A DNA stretch of 17,583 bases, from positions 1 through 17,583 of the forward strand of contig OMUE01000232.1 in assembly GCA_900314165.1 (NCBI GenBank). The letters run 5' to 3'. Source of the DNA: an uncultured Acidaminococcus sp. Its GTDB lineage: Bacteria; Bacillota_C; Negativicutes; Acidaminococcales; Acidaminococcaceae. The position numbers and the translations under genes were made by a program. The notes under the pieces were generated by a model. The model searched no databases. It had not been told where the DNA came from and saw only the letters and a list, made by a program, of their open reading frames with translations. Every line of letters starts with the position of its first letter. The stretch's first letter is position 1. This document shows positions 1-5,899 of the stretch, piece after piece.

Positions 1-75
1 GAATTTTTATAGAAATCACCTCATTTTTTAACTTGACATATTACCAGATTGCTTTACTCTACTTTTTATCTTGTA

Positions 76-104
76 TTTGATGTATCATTCTTGATTACAT
101 TAAA
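76..104. promoter_or_regulatory. Operator: 9-11-9 inverted repeat in front of an off-window gene
   Basis: Half-sites TTTGATGTA and TACATTAAA are separated by 11 bases, and they are near-perfect inverted copies (one mismatch). An identical pair of half-sites with the same 11-base spacing occurs at 3025-3053 in front of the esterase operon, while the spacer sequence differs, so the shared bases are likely protein contacts. The site directly abuts the -10 box at 105-110 on its downstream side, the usual place for a repressor. The regulated gene would be transcribed leftwards and starts outside the window. An SD-like GAGGTGA (minus strand) lies at 16-22, but no start codon follows inside the window. 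Confidence 0.75.
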
Positions 105-133
105 AGAATATCACAGTTTTGTTGTACCGTCAA
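105..133 (-). promoter_or_regulatory. Sigma-70-type promoter of a gene off the left edge
   Basis: On the minus strand TTGACG (128-133) is followed after 17 bases by TATTCT (105-110), preceded by TGA, giving an extended -10. Transcription would start around position 98, inside the operator at 76-104, and run out of the left edge. The -35 matches consensus in five of six positions. What it drives cannot be seen. Confidence 0.65.
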
Positions 134-160
134 TAGTTACATCAAAATTATTTAAAAAAA

Positions 161-189
161 GAGCTGTGAAAATTATTTTTTCACAGCTC
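161..189 (-). terminator. Intrinsic terminator of the esterase-Rrf2-reductase operon
   Basis: Stem 161-172 pairs perfectly with 178-189 (12 bp, GAGCTGTGAAAA type) around a 5-base loop. Read on the minus strand it is followed by seven T residues, and on the plus strand by CTTTTT, so it may act in both directions. It is the first good terminator behind the aldo/keto reductase stop codon, but 192 bases of repeat cassette lie between the two. Confidence 0.8.
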
Positions 190-381
190 CTTTTTATTGT
201 CAGCATGGCTGACTTCCTTGCCCGCCGCAGGCGCCTCTTCACTCTTCACTATTTTTTCACAGCCTCACCTTCTTTAATAATGACCGGCCAGCGGCCTGTC
301 GTCCCCGTAGGGGAAGAGGGCCAGATGCCTTCATCTGGCGAAGGGGCAGGGCAGCGTCCCCTCTTCGCTCTTCGCTATCTC
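190..381. repeat. Intergenic repeat cassette A (heptamers plus hairpins)
   Basis: This non-coding stretch fills the gap between the reductase stop codon and the terminator. It holds TCTTCAC twice (236-249), TCTTCGC twice (362-375), and hairpins at 199-213 (GTCAGC/GCTGAC), 223-233, 286-296 (GGCC-AGC-GGCC), 303-313 (CCCC-GTA-GGGG) and 320-339 (GCCAGATG/CATCTGGC). The segment 286-351 is a diverged copy of 16076-16127 in cassette B. A 14-bp piece of the terminator arm, TATTTTTTCACAGC, is present at 174-187 and again at 250-263. I see no coding capacity. Confidence 0.75.
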
Positions 382-1521
382 TTATTGCTCCTCAATCTTT
401 TCCGCCACTTCCCGCAGCCATTCGGGGATACGGATCCGCTGGGGGCACACCTTCTGGCAACCGCCGCAGGCAATACACGTACTGGCCTTGCCCCCGCCCT
501 GGGCCACATCCTCCCAATATTCTTTCTTGTAGATGCTGCCGCTGCCCTGGGCACGGCGGCTATAGCGGTTGAATAGGTCCAGATACTTGGGAATGGGAAT
601 CTGTTTCGGGCAATGGTTAGCCTCTATGCAATAGCGGCAGCCGGTGCAGGGAATGGTGATGGTCTTGCGGATGACTTCGGCAGCCTCCAGCAGCAGCGCC
701 ATCTCCTCCTGCTTCAGGGGCGTGAAGTCCTCCATAAACGCCGTATTTTCCTCCAGCTGGGCCATATTGCTCATACCGGACAGGACCACAAACACATTGG
801 GCAGGCTGGCCGCAAAGCGGATGGCCCACTGGGCCGGGCTCCAGTCCGGATGGACTGCAGAGAGCATGGCTTTCACCTGTTCCGGTGGGTTGGCTAAGGT
901 GCCGCCCTTCACGGGCTCCATGACGATGACCTTTTTGCCGTGCTTTACGCACACGTCGTAGCACTTGTGGGCCTGGACGCCGGCACTGTCCCAGTCCAGA
1001 TAGTTAATCTGCAGCTGCACGAACTCAAAGAACGGATTGTCCGTCAGTACCTTGTCCAGGAACGCCGCCGTATCATGGAAGGAAAAACCCAGGCAGCGGA
1101 TGTCCCCGGCTTCCCGCTTCTGCCGCAGAAACTCCAGGACGCCGTACTTCTTGCACTTTTCGTAGTTCACGTTATTCATGTTGTGGATCAGGTAATAGTC
1201 GAAGAAATCCACGTGGAGGTTCTTTTTCTGGGCGGCGAAGATTTCCGGCACCTCTGCTGCATTTTTCAGCATCATATCCGGCATCTTCGTAGCTACGGTA
1301 AAGGCTTCCCGGGGATACCGATCCACCACCGCGCGGCCCACCACGTCTTCGCTGACAAAATCGTGGTACATCCAGGCCGTATCACAATAGATGTAGCCCC
1401 GCTTCATGAACAGATCCACCATGCGTTTTACCTGATCCAGGTCCACGGATTTTTGTTCTTTTTTATCTAACAGCGGCAGCCGCATAAAGCCGAAGCCCAA
1501 TTTTTTTGCAGGAATATTCAT
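382..1521 (-). CDS. Aldo/keto reductase with C-terminal 4Fe-4S ferredoxin-like domain
   Basis: A 379-residue cytoplasmic oxidoreductase. An AKR TIM barrel (about residues 5-280) carries the expected catalytic tetrad Asp47, Tyr52, Lys79 and His113. A C-terminal extension has two cysteine clusters: C292-x2-C-x2-C-x5-C304 and C349-x2-C-x2-C-x3-C359, the latter a classic 4Fe-4S pattern. Such fusions are common in anaerobes; in the family the barrel uses NAD(P)H and the clusters are thought to pass electrons, but the substrate is unknown. The ATG at 1519-1521 follows a good AAGGAG on the minus strand. It is the last gene of the esterase-Rrf2-reductase operon, 42 bases after Rrf2, which suggests a role in a redox or carbonyl stress response sensed by that regulator. 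The substrate cannot be named from sequence. Confidence 0.9.
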   Translation of the reverse strand: MNIPAKKLGFGFMRLPLLDKKEQKSVDLDQVKRMVDLFMKRGYIYCDTAWMYHDFVSEDVVGRAVVDRYPREAFTVATKMPDMMLKNAAEVPEIFAAQKKNLHVDFFDYYLIHNMNNVNYEKCKKYGVLEFLRQKREAGDIRCLGFSFHDTAAFLDKVLTDNPFFEFVQLQINYLDWDSAGVQAHKCYDVCVKHGKKVIVMEPVKGGTLANPPEQVKAMLSAVHPDWSPAQWAIRFAASLPNVFVVLSGMSNMAQLEENTAFMEDFTPLKQEEMALLLEAAEVIRKTITIPCTGCRYCIEANHCPKQIPIPKYLDLFNRYSRRAQGSGSIYKKEYWEDVAQGGGKASTCIACGGCQKVCPQRIRIPEWLREVAEKIEEQ

Positions 1522-1543
1522 GGGAGGCTCCTTTCTTGGGTTA

Positions 1544-1578
1544 TAGGGAATAGGGATTAGGGATTAGGGATTAGGAAT
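1544..1578. repeat. Heptamer array overlapping the Rrf2 stop codon
   Basis: Five contiguous 7-bp units on the plus strand: TAGGGAA, TAGGGAT three times, TAGGAAT. On the coding (minus) strand the units read CTAATCC-like, giving TAA triplets every 7 bases. The Rrf2 stop codon (1564-1566) and the codons for its last four residues, Ile-Pro-Asn-Pro, lie in the array. It occupies most of the gap before the reductase RBS. Confidence 0.85.
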
Positions 1579-2010
1579 TGTGATTCGTTTTTCTGTGTCG
1601 GCCACTATGTCCGCCAGGGTCATGGTGGCCATTTTAGCTTCCATGGCCTTTTGGATCTCGTTCAGGCGGTCATCCATGACATGGTGGATATTGCGGCCTA
1701 CAGGACAATTAGCATTAGGATTTTCATGGAAGTGGAACAGCTGCCCCTCCTCCACACTGTCCACTGCTTTATAGACATCTAACAGCGTAATCTGCTCCAT
1801 GGGCTTAGCCAGGTCCACGCCCCCGTTGCCGCCCCGCAGGACGGTAATGAGTCCTGCCTTCTTCAGCATCCGGAAGATGTTCCGGATGTTCACCGGGTTC
1901 ACGCCTACGCTGCCGGCAATGGTCTCGCTGTTCAGGGGCATCACATCTTTCAAGACTTCTATACAGGTCAGGATGTGCACAGCAATGGTAAAACGACTGG
2001 AAATCTGCAT
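1564..2010 (-). CDS. Rrf2-family transcriptional regulator (single-cysteine type)
   Basis: A 148-residue DNA-binding protein, normal length for Rrf2. It shows the N-terminal winged helix (opening ISSRFTIAVHIL; recognition helix around NPVNIRNIFRMLKKAGL, residues 38-54), the wing RGGNGG (59-64) and the dimer helix. The Fe-S three-cysteine cluster motif of IscR and NsrR is absent. A lone Cys102 in NPNANCPVGRNI resembles the YwnA/SaiR-like branch, some members of which sense oxidation or electrophiles through one cysteine. It starts 12 bases after the esterase stop with AAGGGGG as RBS, so it is co-transcribed and probably autoregulatory through the operator at 3025-3053. The last four residues and the stop come from a 7-bp repeat array, so the C-terminus may be a recent alteration. 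Confidence 0.9.
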   Translation of the reverse strand: MQISSRFTIAVHILTCIEVLKDVMPLNSETIAGSVGVNPVNIRNIFRMLKKAGLITVLRGGNGGVDLAKPMEQITLLDVYKAVDSVEEGQLFHFHENPNANCPVGRNIHHVMDDRLNEIQKAMEAKMATMTLADIVADTEKRITIPNP

Positions 2011-2022
2011 GGTGCTGCCCCC

Positions 2023-3009
2023 TTATTTCAGATGATCAGCCAGGAAGGCAAACACTTTGTCCAGATTTTCTTTGGCCGTAAACTGGGGACCTCCATGCCG
2101 AGCCCCTTTCAGCTGGACGTAGATCACATTTTCCTCCCTGATGGCCTGTTTCAGCTTTGCCGCAAAGTCCACGCTTTGCTGGGTGGGCACAATCTGATCC
2201 TCGCTGCCGTTCATCAGGAAGAAGGGCACCGTATCTTTCGAAATGTAGCTTTCCGGATTGGCAAAACGCACCAGGTGGGGAATCGTAGGCACGGGCACGC
2301 CCATGTAACGGGATTCCGCAGAATCCGGTTCGTTATGGACCTGGGCAGGCTTTACGCTGCCCGCTGCGAACTGGGCATCCATGAGATTGAAGTCCGTAGG
2401 TCCGAAGAAATCCACTACACAGCGGACGCTGCTGTCCTGATCCGGGGCGCCGATGGTGAAATCTTCCAGTTCCCTGTGGCCGGCCGTAGTCCCCAGCATG
2501 GCAGCCAGGTTGCCCCCTGCAGAGTCCCCCCAGGCCACAATCCGGCTGGCATCCAGGTTGTATTCTGCCCCATGGGCCTTGAGGAAGCGCACGGCAGCCT
2601 TCACGTCCTGGACCGCAGCCGGGAACAGTGCTTCCCCACTGAGCCGGTAATTCACGGGTACCACCGCATAGCCACGGGTCAGGCCCGTCATTTCCGCATT
2701 CACTTCCCCGGAATCCTTGTCTCCTACCATGAACCCCCCACCGTGGATGGCCAGGATCACGGGATAAGGGCCTTCTCCCCCTTCCGGCAGGAAGATATCC
2801 AGTTTCTGGGCCGGGGACTGGTTCCCATAAGCCACATCCAGCCATTTCCGGGTCACGCCATAGGTATTCCGGGGTTCCATCTTGTGGACGGCTTGGACCA
2901 TGGCGTCCAGGCCGGAAGCCGGTTGTTCCGCCGCCAGTGCCGGCGCCTGGCTAAACAACATCGACAGCCCCAACAGGGCGGACACAAACACAGATTTTTT
3001 ATAGTCCAT
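2023..3009 (-). CDS. Secreted alpha/beta-hydrolase (carboxylesterase/lipase-like)
   Basis: A hydrolase of the HSL/BD-FAE-like esterase type. The first 27 or so residues form a signal peptide (KK, a hydrophobic core VFVSALLGLSMLF, then an Ala-rich cleavage site), so it acts outside the cytoplasmic membrane. Numbering from an upstream ATG at 3015, the oxyanion-hole HGGG is at 91-94, the nucleophile elbow GDSAG at 163-167 (Ser165), the acid Asp273 and His307. I chose the ATG at 3007-3009 because AGGAG at 3019-3023 is 9 bases away; the alternative ATG at 3013-3015 (two residues longer) would leave only 3 bases. It is the first gene of the operon with Rrf2 and the reductase and sits directly behind the shared operator. 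Its ester substrate is unknown. Confidence 0.88.
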   Translation of the reverse strand: MDYKKSVFVSALLGLSMLFSQAPALAAEQPASGLDAMVQAVHKMEPRNTYGVTRKWLDVAYGNQSPAQKLDIFLPEGGEGPYPVILAIHGGGFMVGDKDSGEVNAEMTGLTRGYAVVPVNYRLSGEALFPAAVQDVKAAVRFLKAHGAEYNLDASRIVAWGDSAGGNLAAMLGTTAGHRELEDFTIGAPDQDSSVRCVVDFFGPTDFNLMDAQFAAGSVKPAQVHNEPDSAESRYMGVPVPTIPHLVRFANPESYISKDTVPFFLMNGSEDQIVPTQQSVDFAAKLKQAIREENVIYVQLKGARHGGPQFTAKENLDKVFAFLADHLK

Positions 3010-3024
3010 ATTCATTCGCTCCTA

Positions 3025-3053
3025 TTTGATGTAAATATTTATATTACATTAAA
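3025..3053. promoter_or_regulatory. Operator of the esterase-Rrf2-reductase operon
   Basis: TTTGATGTA (3025-3033), 11 bases, TACATTAAA (3045-3053): the same half-sites and spacing as at 76-104. It overlaps the -10 hexamer by one base and covers the predicted transcription start, so binding should block transcription. ATGTA/TACAT cores are known from some Rrf2 operators (for example NsrR of Bacillus, with a shorter spacer), which fits the Rrf2 gene in this operon as the cognate regulator; this assignment is inference. Confidence 0.78.
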
Positions 3054-3081
3054 GTATACCACGTTTTCAGTGCTAAAGCCA
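3053..3081 (-). promoter_or_regulatory. Promoter of the esterase operon
   Basis: Minus-strand TATACT (3053-3058) preceded by TGG makes an extended -10. The hexamer 17 bases upstream, TGGCTT (3076-3081), is a poor -35, as is common for extended -10 promoters. The start would fall inside the operator at 3025-3053. Confidence 0.55.
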
Positions 3082-3093
3082 GTAGCTAGTGAG

Positions 3094-3163
3094 CTAATCT
3101 CTATCAACTAATCCCTAACCCCTATCAACTAACCCCTAACCTCTATCAACTAATCCCTACTCT
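3094..3163. repeat. Ten-unit heptamer array supplying the MATE stop codon
   Basis: Ten consecutive 7-bp units, all beginning CTA on the plus strand: CTAATCT, CTATCAA, CTAATCC, CTAACCC, CTATCAA, CTAACCC, CTAACCT, CTATCAA, CTAATCC, CTACTCT. CTATCAA recurs every 21 bases, giving a higher-order period. On the MATE coding strand every unit ends in TAG, so ten TAG triplets lie 7 bases apart and cover all three frames. The MATE stop (3150-3152) is one of these, and its last residues Ser-Arg-Asp are encoded by the array. No terminator hairpin follows before the esterase promoter. Confidence 0.88.
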
Positions 3164-4547
3164 CCAATCCCTGCTTCCTCATGAACCCATTGTACACATA
3201 GAACGAAAACGCCACGTTCACGATGTCGCTGACCAACTGGGCCCATACCAGGCCGTCCCGGCCGAAAATATAGTCCATGAGCAGCAGCACGGGCACGTAC
3301 AGCACCAGCTGCCGGACCGTGGCCAGCATCATGGCGATGCCCGCCTTGCCCATGCCCTGGAACGCAAACAAAATATGGAAGCTCATGAACATAAAAGGCG
3401 TAGCCAGGCACCGGGCCCGGAGGAACGCCGCCCCCAGAGTCTGGGTCTCCCCGTTATCGATGAAGATCCCCATAATGGGATTGGCGCACAGCTGGTAGAA
3501 CAGGATGGCACAGGCAGCCATGACCAGGCCTGCAATACGGCTCTTCCTCACGGTTTCCTGGAGCCTGGGAAAATTCCTGGCCCCGTAGTTGAAAGCCACG
3601 ATGGGCATCATGCCCTGGGCAATACCGCCGCCGATATTCAGGGGAATCCGTTCTGCCTTCAGCACGATGCCCATGGCCGCCAGGGCAATGTCCCCATAGC
3701 CACTCATGAGCTTGTTGATCATGATTTGGGAAAAGTCGAACAGAATATTACCCGTAGCTGCCGGAATACCCCCGGCCAGGGCGGAGCGGATGCTCTTTGC
3801 TTCCGGCAGGCCGCAGCGAGGCGACAGGGTCAGCACGGTCCGGTCCCGGAGCCCGTACACGATGTACAGGAAATACACCAGGGACGCCACATTGCTGAGC
3901 ATGGTGGCGATCCCGGCCCCTACCACCTCCTGGCCCGTGGGCAGCAGCACGAACATAAACAAGGGATCCAGGAACATATTCAGGATGCCGCCCATGGAAA
4001 TGCCGAAGCTGGCCTGTTTGGAACAGCCCACAGCCCGCAGCAGCTGGGACATAATGAGCTGCAGGATGGTGGGCACGCCGCCAATGACGCTGACCAGCAG
4101 CAGATACTGTTTCGCATAGGCAAAGGTATTCTCGCTGGCTCCCAGAGCCCGCAGCAGCGGATCCGCCAGCTGGTACAGCAGCAGGACGTACAACAGGCTC
4201 ACTACGATGCCCAGGTACACCAGAAAACCGCTGACCTTGCGGGCTTCCTCGTCCCGCTTCAGGCCCATAAGCCGGGAGACCAGAGTTCCGCCGCCCACGC
4301 CCAAAAAGCCGCTGATGCCGATGGACACGTTGAACACCGGCAGGATCAGGGACGTAGCCGCCACCATATAGGGATTTCCCGTGCGGCCGATGAAGAAGGT
4401 GTCCGCCAGGTTGTACACCAGCACCACCATCTGGGCGATGATGGTGGGCACGCACATGGCCCTCAGGGCCTGCCATACGGGCATGGTAGCAAAGACTTCC
4501 CGGTTGTCCTTGGCGTTCCGTCCAGCCGCTTCCGTTGCTTTTATCAT
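3150..4547 (-). CDS. MATE-family multidrug/metabolite efflux transporter
   Basis: A 465-residue integral membrane protein with about 12 hydrophobic helices arranged as two MatE repeats (roughly residues 20-180 and 240-405), typical length. Characteristic stretches include VYNLADTFFIG in helix 1-2, GGGTLVSR, and FNYGARN near the start of the second half's loop. Family members export cationic drugs or metabolites by Na+ or H+ antiport; the substrate here cannot be told. I chose the ATG at 4545-4547 because AAGGAG (4556-4561) is 8 bases upstream; a TTG six bases earlier would leave only 2 bases. Its promoter probably overlaps the stop codon of the CoA-transferase gene. The C-terminal Ser-Arg-Asp and the stop lie in a heptamer array. 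Confidence 0.92.
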   Translation of the reverse strand: MIKATEAAGRNAKDNREVFATMPVWQALRAMCVPTIIAQMVVLVYNLADTFFIGRTGNPYMVAATSLILPVFNVSIGISGFLGVGGGTLVSRLMGLKRDEEARKVSGFLVYLGIVVSLLYVLLLYQLADPLLRALGASENTFAYAKQYLLLVSVIGGVPTILQLIMSQLLRAVGCSKQASFGISMGGILNMFLDPLFMFVLLPTGQEVVGAGIATMLSNVASLVYFLYIVYGLRDRTVLTLSPRCGLPEAKSIRSALAGGIPAATGNILFDFSQIMINKLMSGYGDIALAAMGIVLKAERIPLNIGGGIAQGMMPIVAFNYGARNFPRLQETVRKSRIAGLVMAACAILFYQLCANPIMGIFIDNGETQTLGAAFLRARCLATPFMFMSFHILFAFQGMGKAGIAMMLATVRQLVLYVPVLLLMDYIFGRDGLVWAQLVSDIVNVAFSFYVYNGFMRKQGLESRD

Positions 4548-4569
4548 AATCAAAGCTCCTTGTATATAG

Positions 4570-4602
4570 AAAATCTGCGTACCCCTTTGGTACGCAGATT
4601 TT
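4570..4602 (-). terminator. Intrinsic terminator after the CoA-transferase
   Basis: A 14-bp perfect stem (4570-4583 with 4589-4602, core ATCTGCGTACC) and 5-base loop start one base after the stop codon of the CoA-transferase. On the minus strand it is followed by TTTTCTATATA. It ends the symporter-crotonase-transferase transcript. The start of the MATE transcript is predicted within this hairpin. Confidence 0.82.
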
Positions 4603-4611
4603 ATTATATCA
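4603..4611 (-). promoter_or_regulatory. Extended -10 promoter for the MATE gene, nested in the upstream stop codon
   Basis: Minus-strand TGATATAAT: a consensus TATAAT (4603-4608) with TGn in front. The hexamer overlaps the TAA stop of the CoA-transferase. No good -35 is visible. Initiation about 7 bases downstream would begin inside the terminator, so MATE mRNA would carry only its 3' part and could not fold it. Only about 23 bases separate the hairpin from the MATE start codon, so few other positions are possible. Confidence 0.45.
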
Positions 4612-5899
4612 TACCTAGTTCTTTTGCTTTAGCCGTCAGTTCTTCCCGGAATTTGGGATGAGCCACCTGGATCAGGGCCTTGGTCCGCTCTTCCGGACTC
4701 TTGCCCACCAGTTCCGCAATGCCCTGTTCCGTCACCACATATTCTATAGCCGTCCGGGGCAGGCTTACCGGAGTGCCGGGTTTAAAGGCCGGCGTAATCT
4801 TGGAATATTTGCCGTTCCTCGTCATGGATTCCAGCACGACGATGGACTTGCCTTCCGGATTGGCCGAAGCCCCACAGGCAAAATTCAAAATGCCGCCGGT
4901 GCCACTGAACTGCTTCCCCTTCAGGAATTCCGCATTGGCCTGGCCCATAAGGTCCACTTCCACCGCATTATTGATGGCCGTCATGCGGCGCTGCCGGAAG
5001 ATGGTACCTGTGTGCAGGGCTTCCGTGCAGTTATCCAGGGACACGCCCTGGTTATGATCCAGCCAGTCAAACAATTCCTGGGAGCCTACTACCTGGGTAA
5101 ATACGGCCTTGCCCGGTTTATCCGTCTTCTTCAGGTTCGTAATGATGCCCCGTTCCGTCAGCTTCATGAGGATATCCCCGTACACTTCCGTGTGGACCCC
5201 CAAGTCCCGCTTGTTGTCCAGATACATCAGGGAGGCCGCATTCAGCCGGCCCAGGCCCACTTCGATCGTGGCCTCATCAGGAATCAGTTCGGACAGGTAG
5301 CCGCCGATTTTCTTATAGGTTTCCGCATTTTCCGGCCCTACATCCAGAGGATCTCCCAATAACAGGAAATTCTCCGCATCCGCATCCACCACGTAATCCA
5401 CTTCACTGATATGGATCACATTGGTACCCTCCACAAAGGGATAGTGAGAATTGGTCTCGCAGATGACCAGATCCGCCTTCCTGGCTGCTTCCCGGACCAT
5501 ATCCGCGCAGGTGCCCAGGGACATGTAGCCATGCTCATCGGGTTTGCTGACTTCCAGGAACGCCACATTGCAGTGGAAGGTCTCTATAGCCAGCTTGTAC
5601 CACTGCCAGTAGTCCCCGGGAATATAGCTGACCCGTTTTTCGTCATGGAGTTTGTAGGTGCTGTCGTTCAGGAAGCTGGTAGTCACCGTGAACCAGTCCC
5701 CCACGGCCGGTGCATCGGGAATATAGTTGATGATAGGTTCGTAGTAGAACACATCCTTCAGGTCCGTCCGCTGCACCAGTTTTTTCAATACCGCCCGGCA
5801 GTCCCGGTTGCCCGTACAGATCCGGTCCCCGCTTTTGATCAGGTTCGCGGCCTGCTGAGCCGTAATGCTCTTCTTTGCAAATTCATCCTGCCACATCAT
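4604..5899 (-). CDS. Acetyl-CoA hydrolase/transferase-family CoA-transferase (butyrate or 4-hydroxybutyrate type)
   Basis: A 431-residue cytoplasmic enzyme of the family containing 4-hydroxybutyrate CoA-transferase (AbfT/Cat2) and butyryl-CoA:acetate CoA-transferase. It moves CoA from acetyl-CoA or another donor to a carboxylic acid. The N-terminal domain has the acetyl-CoA hydrolase fold; the C-terminal domain holds the catalytic glutamate, Glu238 in GVHTEVYGD, at the same number as the known nucleophile of Clostridium aminobutyricum AbfT, and the CoA-binding loop FSGTGG (331-336) followed by FACGA. The start ATG overlaps the crotonase stop by 4 bases (ATGA), so translation is probably coupled. 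Together with the crotonase and the symporter it should activate the imported acid. The exact acid is not deducible. A second in-frame ATG follows at once; I kept the first. Confidence 0.9.
   Translation of the reverse strand: MMWQDEFAKKSITAQQAANLIKSGDRICTGNRDCRAVLKKLVQRTDLKDVFYYEPIINYIPDAPAVGDWFTVTTSFLNDSTYKLHDEKRVSYIPGDYWQWYKLAIETFHCNVAFLEVSKPDEHGYMSLGTCADMVREAARKADLVICETNSHYPFVEGTNVIHISEVDYVVDADAENFLLLGDPLDVGPENAETYKKIGGYLSELIPDEATIEVGLGRLNAASLMYLDNKRDLGVHTEVYGDILMKLTERGIITNLKKTDKPGKAVFTQVVGSQELFDWLDHNQGVSLDNCTEALHTGTIFRQRRMTAINNAVEVDLMGQANAEFLKGKQFSGTGGILNFACGASANPEGKSIVVLESMTRNGKYSKITPAFKPGTPVSLPRTAIEYVVTEQGIAELVGKSPEERTKALIQVAHPKFREELTAKAKELGMI

Noticed and set aside
33..60. Plus-strand promoter with TTGACA at 33-38
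   Set aside because: The possible -10 (TACTCT) is weak and no plus-strand gene follows; the minus-strand promoter at 105-133 is better supported.
1544..1578. Telomere-like TTAGGG repeat
   Set aside because: The resemblance is by chance; the unit is 7 bp, short, and internal to an operon.
3094..3163. CRISPR-like array
   Set aside because: Units are contiguous 7-mers without spacers, and no cas gene is nearby.
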